The notes under the pieces are model-generated. The model was not told the DNA's origin. It worked only from the letters and a program-made list of their open reading frames with translations, and did no database searches. This document shows positions 6,098 to 10,092 of a stretch of 10,092 bases of DNA, piece after piece. This stretch comes from Candidatus Woesearchaeota archaeon (GTDB taxonomy: Archaea; Nanoarchaeota; Nanoarchaeia; Woesearchaeales; GW2011-AR4). The DNA lies in assembly GCA_023259315.1 (NCBI GenBank), contig JAHFQL010000040.1, forward strand, positions 1-10,092. The letters are read 5' to 3'. The position numbers and the translations under genes were made by a program. The first letter of the stretch is position 1. The number at the start of each line of letters is the position of its first letter.

Positions 6098-6373
6098 TTA
6101 TCTCTTTTTCTTTCTTATTTCTTCCCTAAGGCCCTTGATTTCATCTAGTTGCTCAAGCAATATGCCCTCTTTTATGTCTTCTCCAATAGCAAGCAATATT
6201 ATGAATATTACCATCAAAAGCCATAGGAATACTGTCTGCAGGAATCCCCAGCTTACCTTGTAGTCTTCTGCTGCAAAAATCTTGTTTATGAAGAAATATC
6301 CCATAATAAGAACTAAAAATCCCACCACTAACAGTAATTTCTCGAATATGCTCGTATGCCTCTTTTTTTCCAT
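6098..6373 (-). CDS. Small membrane protein with charged C-terminal tail
   Basis: This 91-aa protein has two membrane helices, about residues 12-30 (LLLVVGFLVLIMGYFFI) and 42-62 (WGFLQTVFLWLLMVIFIILLA). A strongly charged helical tail follows (about 63-91, EQLDEIKGLREEIRKKKR) that could form a short coiled coil on the cytoplasmic side. I recognise no family. A TATA-like ATATATAAA overlaps the stop codon of the upstream methyltransferase gene and gives a leader of roughly 12 bases. The stop codon adjoins the RNase P RNA promoter. An overlapping frame of 76 codons in the same place (6153-6383) lacks any such features and is taken as a shadow. Confidence 0.7.
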   Translation of the reverse strand: MEKKRHTSIFEKLLLVVGFLVLIMGYFFINKIFAAEDYKVSWGFLQTVFLWLLMVIFIILLAIGEDIKEGILLEQLDEIKGLREEIRKKKR

Positions 6374-6406
6374 AATTTACCAATCAACAGCCATTTGAAT
6401 AGTAGA

Positions 6407-6415
6407 TTTATATAT
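6407..6415 (-). promoter_or_regulatory. TATA box of the 91-aa membrane protein gene
   Basis: The minus strand reads ATATATAAA. It overlaps the final codons and stop of the upstream methyltransferase gene and lies about 38 bases before the downstream ATG, which predicts a short leader. Confidence 0.4.
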
Positions 6416-7538
6416 TTTTCTTTTTAAGTATCAGGATTGCAAGCTTTTGCTCGCCGCTCCATAAATCCTTCTCTTTAAACACATCAAAATTATGGCTTGA
6501 GGCATGCTTTTTAACCAAATCCGGCATTCTTGCAATCAGGCCAATCGTGCCATTTTTTTTCAAAATGTACTCGCTTTGATAGAAGAACTCATTGTATATC
6601 TTGTCAAGATTGGCATTCTTTGATATTGGAAGATTTGTTATTATTTTGTCAACACTCTCTTTCTTGAACTTGATGTCGAGCCATTCCAATTCTACCCTGC
6701 TGAAATTTATTTCTTTGTCAACACCAGCAATCTTGGCATTTTTCTTCGAGTAGTCAACATACTTGAATAAATGGTCAAAGGCATATATCTCCGCTTTGAT
6801 TTTTTTGGCAATCTTTTTGTCAGTATTCCTAAAGAATTTCTCGAAATCCACACCAATATCAAGTTTAAGGAAGGCAAACCTGTCTTTTTTGAAATAATTG
6901 CATGGAAAGCCAGTTGCAAAGAACGCAGTTTCAATTGCAACAATGCCGTCTCTTGAAAAAGGATCCAAAATAATGTCATTTTTCTCAAAGCCGCTTTCCC
7001 TAATCAGCGCGTAAGCGATTGTGCCCCTCAAGGAGCTTGGATGAAGAAAAATTTTATAAGGCCTTTTGTTAAGCTCAAAGCCCGCAAAATCAATGCCGAT
7101 ATAGCAATTGTCATTGATTATGTAAACTAAAAAAATGATATCATAGTCTTTAATATCCAAAGTAATTTTATTTTTGTATTTGCTTGAAATCAACATTGCG
7201 AACTCCTTCTCAACATCAACACTTTTAAAATTGTGGTTTCCATGCCTTACGCACTCAACCTTGAATTTTTTATTTTTGATTATCCATTTAATTAATTCCA
7301 ATTTGCCAATGGCATTTTCAAGATCATTAAAAAAATCCTTAAATTCAAAATTATCAATCAAATACATAACCCTGTCTGCAGACTGGGATTTGTAGCATAG
7401 CATGCACAAATCTTCAAAACTTTTGCATTCAAAAACAACGCAGGAATCTTGAATCTCGCATTTGCCATCGGTCAATTCCTTTATCTCTGTGCTTGCATAT
7501 TTTTCAATGCCCTTTGATGTTATAACCAGCCCTTTCAT
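6408..7538 (-). CDS. THUMP-domain RNA methyltransferase, Trm14/TrmN-like
   Basis: This protein (376 aa) has the layout of the Trm14/TrmN/RlmL group, SAM-dependent enzymes that usually make N2-methylguanosine in tRNA or rRNA. The N-terminal ferredoxin-like and THUMP region spans about 1-155, starting with GLVITSKGIEKYASTEI and ending in IGIDFAGFELNKRPYK. The linker LHPSSLRGTIAYALI (165-179) is typical. A Rossmann methyltransferase domain follows, with motif I as DPFSRDGIVAIE (192-203), an acidic motif II at IYAFD (251-255) and motif IV as TNLPISKN (301-308). The usual forms are DPFCGSGT and (D/N)PP(Y/F)G, so glycine in motif I and the second Pro and the aromatic of motif IV are changed. Activity or substrate may differ. 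The ATG has a TATA box 27 bases upstream and is divergent from the PIN gene. Confidence 0.87.
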   Translation of the reverse strand: MKGLVITSKGIEKYASTEIKELTDGKCEIQDSCVVFECKSFEDLCMLCYKSQSADRVMYLIDNFEFKDFFNDLENAIGKLELIKWIIKNKKFKVECVRHGNHNFKSVDVEKEFAMLISSKYKNKITLDIKDYDIIFLVYIINDNCYIGIDFAGFELNKRPYKIFLHPSSLRGTIAYALIRESGFEKNDIILDPFSRDGIVAIETAFFATGFPCNYFKKDRFAFLKLDIGVDFEKFFRNTDKKIAKKIKAEIYAFDHLFKYVDYSKKNAKIAGVDKEINFSRVELEWLDIKFKKESVDKIITNLPISKNANLDKIYNEFFYQSEYILKKNGTIGLIARMPDLVKKHASSHNFDVFKEKDLWSGEQKLAILILKKKNI

Positions 7539-7559
7539 ATGTAAAAAAGTAATGCTATT

Positions 7560-7570
7560 GTTTTAAAAAC
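7560..7570 (-). promoter_or_regulatory. TATA box of the THUMP methyltransferase gene
   Basis: The minus strand reads GTTTTTAAAAC, centred about 27 bases before the ATG at 7538. This predicts a leaderless message. The region is a divergent promoter shared with the PIN/rpo7 cluster on the other strand. Confidence 0.5.
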
Positions 7571-7603
7571 ATTTTCAATATAAAATGATGGTTTTATAAT
7601 TGC

Positions 7604-7618
7604 ATATAAATATATAAA
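7604..7618 (+). promoter_or_regulatory. TATA box of the PIN/rpo7 cluster
   Basis: ATATAAATATATAAA lies about 30 bases before the ATG at 7641, giving a transcript start within a few bases of the initiation codon. Confidence 0.55.
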
Positions 7619-7640
7619 TGAATAACTTTAACTGGCTCAG

Positions 7641-8039
7641 ATGAAAAAAATAATCATAGACACCAATTTTTTGATGATACCATGGCAGTTCAAGGTAGAC
7701 ATATTCTCGGAATTCGACAGAATATGCGATTTTAATTATGCTTTATTCATTTATAATGGATCAATTGACGAATTAAGGAACATAATATCGGCTTCAAAGG
7801 GAAAAGACAAAAAGGCTGCTCAATTTGCATTGAAACTCATAAAATTGAAAAATATAATAGTTTTGAAATCGGAAAAAAAAGATGTTGATTCTTTGATTCT
7901 GAAAAATTCAGATGACAGTACAATAATAGCAACCCAGGACGCCATTCTTAAGAAAAAACTGCTTGAAAAAGGTAACTCAATAATCATATTGAGGCAGAAA
8001 AAATACCTTCAATTAATTGAAAGAAAGATTTATAAATAA
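7641..8039 (+). CDS. PIN-domain protein, Fcf1/VapC9-like
   Basis: This is a single PIN domain, a Mg2+-dependent RNase fold, of 132 aa. The first strand reads KKIIIDTNFLMIP with the catalytic D7 and N9. E44 lies in GSIDELRNI, and acidic residues follow at D91/D92 and D100 in NSDDSTIIATQD. The end, GNSIIILRQKKYL, is the last strand typical of the archaeal group related to Fcf1/Utp23, which are rRNA-processing proteins in eukaryotes. The protein is not paired with an antitoxin gene; instead it precedes rpo7, the conserved archaeal position for this PIN protein. A role in rRNA or RNA processing is therefore more likely than toxin-antitoxin function. The gap to rpo7 is 58 bases and holds a possible second promoter. 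Confidence 0.87.
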   Translation: MKKIIIDTNFLMIPWQFKVDIFSEFDRICDFNYALFIYNGSIDELRNIISASKGKDKKAAQFALKLIKLKNIIVLKSEKKDVDSLILKNSDDSTIIATQDAILKKKLLEKGNSIIILRQKKYLQLIERKIYK

Positions 8040-8043
8040 AACC

Positions 8044-8076
8044 CTTATCCTATAAGATATTGACTAGTCGAAGTCA
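8044..8076 (+). promoter_or_regulatory. Candidate promoter and inverted repeats before rpo7
   Basis: CTATAAGATA (about 8050-8059) could be a TATA box about 43 bases before the rpo7 ATG. It overlaps an inverted repeat CTTAT/ATAAG (8044-8056). Immediately after it comes TGACT/AGTCA (8061-8065 and 8072-8076), with the palindrome GACTAGTC at 8062-8069. These could form an operator or be chance in AT-rich DNA. They may allow rpo7 to be transcribed apart from the PIN gene. Confidence 0.3.
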
Positions 8077-8097
8077 TTTAAAAAATACAGGTTTAAA

Positions 8098-8703
8098 ATG
8101 TTCTATAAAGTAGAATTAAAAGATCACATAAGGGTGCCCCCTAACTTGTTTAATTTGCCTTTAGAGGGTGCCGTAATTAAAAGGATAAAAACCAAATACA
8201 ATGGGTTTATCTCAAAAGATTTGGGTATTGTGATAGATGTATCCCAAATGAAGGATATTGGCGATGGAATCATAATACCCGGTGATGGGGCGTCTTACTA
8301 TGACGTGACATTCGAGCTTTTGACTTACAAACCAGAGATGCAGGAGATTGTTGTTGGCAAGATAAAGGACATAGCTGAATTCGGCGCCTTCATAAACATA
8401 GGACCTATAGATGGCATGATTCACATTTCGCAAACCATGGATGATTTTGTAAGTTTCAGCAAAGACAAGACACTTGCAGGCAAGGAATCAAAAAGAGTCC
8501 TAAAAGTCGGGGATACTTGCAGGGCAAGAATCATAGCAGTTTCTTTCAAGGACGTTTTGAACCCAAAACTTGGATTAACAATGAGGCAACAGGGCTTGGG
8601 AAGATTTGACTGGATTAATGAAGATGCAGAGGGCAAAGCTACAAAGAAGGAAGAAAAGGAAACCAAGGAGAAAGAACCCAAAGATAAAAAGGAGAAGAAA
8701 TAA
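8098..8703 (+). CDS. rpo7: DNA-directed RNA polymerase subunit Rpo7 (RpoE', Rpb7)
   Basis: Rpo7 forms the stalk of the archaeal RNA polymerase with Rpo4 and helps in open-complex formation and RNA binding. The protein has 201 aa. Residues 1-77 match the N-terminal tip domain (MFYKVELKDHIRVPPNLF, then GDGASYYDVTFELLTYKP). Residues about 80-165 are an S1-type OB fold with VGKIKDIAEFGAFINIGPIDG and HISQ. The LGLTMRQQGLGRFDWI segment (158-173) is a family hallmark. A tail of about 25 residues (177-201), made almost only of Lys and Glu, extends past the core and is longer than in many archaea. It is probably disordered. The spt4 ATG follows two bases after the stop. A role in transcription fits the ribosomal neighbours. 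Confidence 0.96.
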   Translation: MFYKVELKDHIRVPPNLFNLPLEGAVIKRIKTKYNGFISKDLGIVIDVSQMKDIGDGIIIPGDGASYYDVTFELLTYKPEMQEIVVGKIKDIAEFGAFINIGPIDGMIHISQTMDDFVSFSKDKTLAGKESKRVLKVGDTCRARIIAVSFKDVLNPKLGLTMRQQGLGRFDWINEDAEGKATKKEEKETKEKEPKDKKEKK

Positions 8704-8705
8704 AA

Positions 8706-8891
8706 ATGAAAAAGAAGGTTTGTAAGAAATGCAAGATTTTTGTTGAAGGCAACGAGTGCCCTGTATGCAAGTCCAGCCAGTTCTCAACAAACTGGCAGGG
8801 AAGATTGAACATAATTGATGCAGGCAAGTCCATAATTGCGGAAAAAATAAACATAAAATCAAAGGGCGAGTACGCCATTAAAGTAAGGTAA
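8706..8891 (+). CDS. spt4: Transcription elongation factor Spt4 (RpoE'')
   Basis: Archaeal Spt4 is a small zinc ribbon protein that pairs with Spt5 to make the polymerase processive. At 61 aa it is of normal size. The ligands are C6-x2-C9 (CKKC) and C18-x2-C21 (CPVC). The remainder reads as the family expects, with SSQFSTNWQGRLNIIDA (23-39) and a short C-terminal strand pair. It lies two bases after rpo7 and four bases before the S24e gene, in the usual archaeal order. Spt5 is not in the window. The small size and clear motifs make alternatives unlikely. Confidence 0.93.
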   Translation: MKKKVCKKCKIFVEGNECPVCKSSQFSTNWQGRLNIIDAGKSIIAEKINIKSKGEYAIKVR

Positions 8892-8895
8892 CTAT

Positions 8896-9192
8896 ATGCA
8901 AGTTAACATCGTTCAAAAAAAAGAAGAGCCTTTATTGTCAAGGACAATGCTCAAAGCTGATATTGAGTTTGAAAAATCCACACCATCGTATGCGGAAGTT
9001 ACTTCTGTACTTGCAACCGCTCTTAAATCAGATGAAAAATTGATTGCGATAAAGCACATCTATAATTCATTTGGCAGCAGAAAAGCCCAGGTCATTGCTT
9101 ACTTATACTTAGATGAAAATAAAAAGCAGTTTATCGAGCCAAAAATAAAAGAAGGCAAAAAAGAAAAGGCCAAAGCCCAAGATAAGAAATAA
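8896..9192 (+). CDS. rps24e: Small-subunit ribosomal protein S24e
   Basis: S24e is an archaeal/eukaryotic protein of the 30S subunit with no bacterial counterpart. The 98-aa chain reads QKKEEPLLSRTMLKADIEFE near the start, where the NPLL.R of the family appears as EPLLSR. It continues with TPSYAEVTSVLATAL (29-43) and IKHIYNSFGSRKAQVIAYLY (53-72), where the IxxxFG pattern is diagnostic. A lysine-rich tail (about 81-98) follows. It sits four bases after spt4 and 17 bases before the S27ae gene, with no clear Shine-Dalgarno site. Confidence 0.94.
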   Translation: MQVNIVQKKEEPLLSRTMLKADIEFEKSTPSYAEVTSVLATALKSDEKLIAIKHIYNSFGSRKAQVIAYLYLDENKKQFIEPKIKEGKKEKAKAQDKK

Positions 9193-9209
9193 AAATTTTA
9201 AATAAAAAA

Positions 9210-9395
9210 ATGGCAGCACCTAAAGCGCAAAAGAAGAAGTCAGGAATATGGGACCTTTACGAAAAGAAATCCGATAAGATAGAAAGAAAAAACAAGTCCT
9301 GCCCTAAATGCGGCTCTGGCGTGTTTATGGCAAAGCATTCTAACAGATGGACATGCGGTTCGTGTCGCTATTGCGAATTCATTACAAGTAAATAA
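9210..9395 (+). CDS. rps27ae: Small-subunit ribosomal protein S27ae
   Basis: S27ae is a zinc-binding protein of the archaeal 30S subunit, the partner fused to ubiquitin in eukaryotes. The 61-aa chain has a basic N-terminus (APKAQKKKSGIWDLYE) and a zinc ribbon with C31-x2-C34 (CPKC) and C49-x2-C52 (CGSC). GSGVFMAKHSNRWTCG between them is the family pattern. C55 is an extra cysteine (RYCEF, where most archaea have YTEF or a similar non-cysteine). It is the last gene of the conserved cluster. The KEOPS genes that often follow it in archaea are not present; a convergent gene comes next. Confidence 0.95.
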   Translation: MAAPKAQKKKSGIWDLYEKKSDKIERKNKSCPKCGSGVFMAKHSNRWTCGSCRYCEFITSK

Positions 9396-9552
9396 ATTAA
9401 CTATGATTCTATTATCTATAACTTGTTTCTATTGCTGACCACTGGACAAAAAAGCACTGGACATCTCCCGACGTGAAGTATTTAAACTACTAAATTCAAC
9501 TAATTCTGAATCGGAAAATATAGTTAAAGTGCCACGAAAAAATTGAATATAA
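9396..9552. other. Convergent intergenic gap with a short start-less open frame
   Basis: The gap separates the S27ae gene from the convergent coiled-coil gene. A plus-strand frame is open from 9439 to the TGA at 9544, 35 codons, and contains ISRREVFKLLNS, but no start codon is near its beginning. A nine-base direct repeat CACTGGACA occurs at 9440-9448 and 9455-9463. I see no tRNA, C/D-box RNA or clear terminator hairpin here; T-rich stretches may end transcription. Confidence 0.3.
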
Positions 9553-10092
9553 TTACCCCCTTCCAAATTTCTGAAAAACCAACAAATCCTCCGTGGTTAG
9601 TTTCTGCCGCTTTCTTAACTTCTCATTAACAGCTTCTTCCTTGGATTTTAGGAAGGATTCCTCTTCCTGTCTTCTCTTCTCCCTTTTGTCAAGATGAATC
9701 TTATCCAGCTGCGATTTGGCATCATTCATTAATTTTAATTTTTCCTTCAGTTGAGAGTTGACTTCATGGAACTGCTTTTTGAGTTCAGAGAATTTTTTAA
9801 AAGATTCTTCTTCCAGCACTTTATTTGAGTCTATTTCTGCCGAAAGTTTCAGAATTTCTTCATGCAGCACTTGGCTTTGTTTAGCTTTTTCTTGGATTAG
9901 ATTGTGTTCTTCATTGGCCTCTTTTTTCATATTCTTGATTGCATCTAGAACTTTTTTTATTTTCATATTGGATTCTTCAAGAATTCTAACTCTTTCATAA
10001 TCTTTTTTCAGTTCCTTAATTTTTTTCATCAGTTCCTTTTCCTTTTCAAAAGAAACAGTGTCGGTCTCTATCTTGAATTCCAGCTTTTCCAT
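9553..10092 (-). CDS. Coiled-coil protein, COG1340-like (5' part beyond window)
   Basis: The visible 179 residues are almost wholly heptad-patterned, Lys/Glu-rich coiled coil with no membrane segment or cysteine. Two landmarks fit the archaeal coiled-coil family COG1340. One is the LEFKIETDTVSFEKEKELMKKIKELKK region, which in the family corresponds to a mid-protein LExxxxT..L..E.E..L...I..L pattern. The other is the C-terminal KLTTEDLLVFQKFG. Because the first landmark is normally internal, the Met at the window edge is probably not the true start and the gene should extend past base 10092. Function is unknown; an SMC-like or scaffolding role has been proposed only by resemblance. The stop lies in a convergent gap facing the S27ae gene. 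Confidence 0.75.
   Translation of the reverse strand: MEKLEFKIETDTVSFEKEKELMKKIKELKKDYERVRILEESNMKIKKVLDAIKNMKKEANEEHNLIQEKAKQSQVLHEEILKLSAEIDSNKVLEEESFKKFSELKKQFHEVNSQLKEKLKLMNDAKSQLDKIHLDKREKRRQEEESFLKSKEEAVNEKLRKRQKLTTEDLLVFQKFGRG

Noticed and set aside
7641..8039. PIN gene as a VapC toxin of a toxin-antitoxin pair
   Set aside because: No small antitoxin gene is adjacent, and the position before rpo7 is the conserved archaeal place for the Fcf1-like PIN protein.
9440..9463. Direct repeat CACTGGACA as a possible CRISPR or attachment site
   Set aside because: There are only two nine-base copies 15 bases apart, with no spacer array or neighbouring integrase.
9439..9546. Short plus-strand frame with SRREVFK, resembling a twin-arginine (Tat) signal
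   Set aside because: There is no start codon, no hydrophobic segment follows the arginines, and the frame closes after 35 codons.

Overview
The window is AT-rich DNA from an archaeon. The information-processing genes are archaeal: RNA polymerase subunit Rpo7, Spt4, ribosomal proteins S24e and S27ae, archaeal NAC, Sec61-beta, an Fcf1-like PIN protein, a Trm14-like THUMP methyltransferase and an RNase P RNA. TATA boxes sit about 23-30 bases before several starts, so many transcripts should be leaderless or nearly so. Small proteins, tight gene spacing and base composition suggest a DPANN lineage (Woesearchaeota/Pacearchaeota-like). That placement is an inference.

Bases 1-3524 (+) hold a compact four-gene cluster: dxs, a 75-aa two-helix membrane protein, a stand-alone UBP-type zinc finger protein, and ispG. 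DXS and IspG catalyse the first and the sixth steps of the bacterial/plastid MEP isoprenoid pathway, which is rare in archaea; most archaea use mevalonate variants. The first two genes overlap by ATGA, and ispG starts one base after the zinc finger gene ends.

Bases 3525-4304 are a scrambled stretch. A winged-helix protein on the minus strand and an unrecognised frame on the plus strand both lack good starts and meet head to head near 3780. A start-less 42-codon frame follows on the minus strand. This looks like decayed or rearranged DNA.

Bases 4305-7538 (-) read from right to left: a Trm14-like RNA methyltransferase, a 91-aa membrane protein, the RNase P RNA gene (5695-6066), a 108-aa membrane protein, then a tight set of Sec61-beta (5129-5305), NAC and an unknown 156-aa protein. 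Sec61-beta and NAC both act where nascent chains leave the ribosome.

Bases 7641-9395 (+) are the conserved archaeal transcription/translation cluster PIN-rpo7-spt4-rps24e-rps27ae. The eIF2-gamma and GTP-dependent dephospho-CoA kinase (DUF359) genes that often accompany it are missing here. Bases 9396-9552 form a convergent intergenic gap. The window ends inside a coiled-coil protein (COG1340-like, -) whose 5' part lies beyond the edge.
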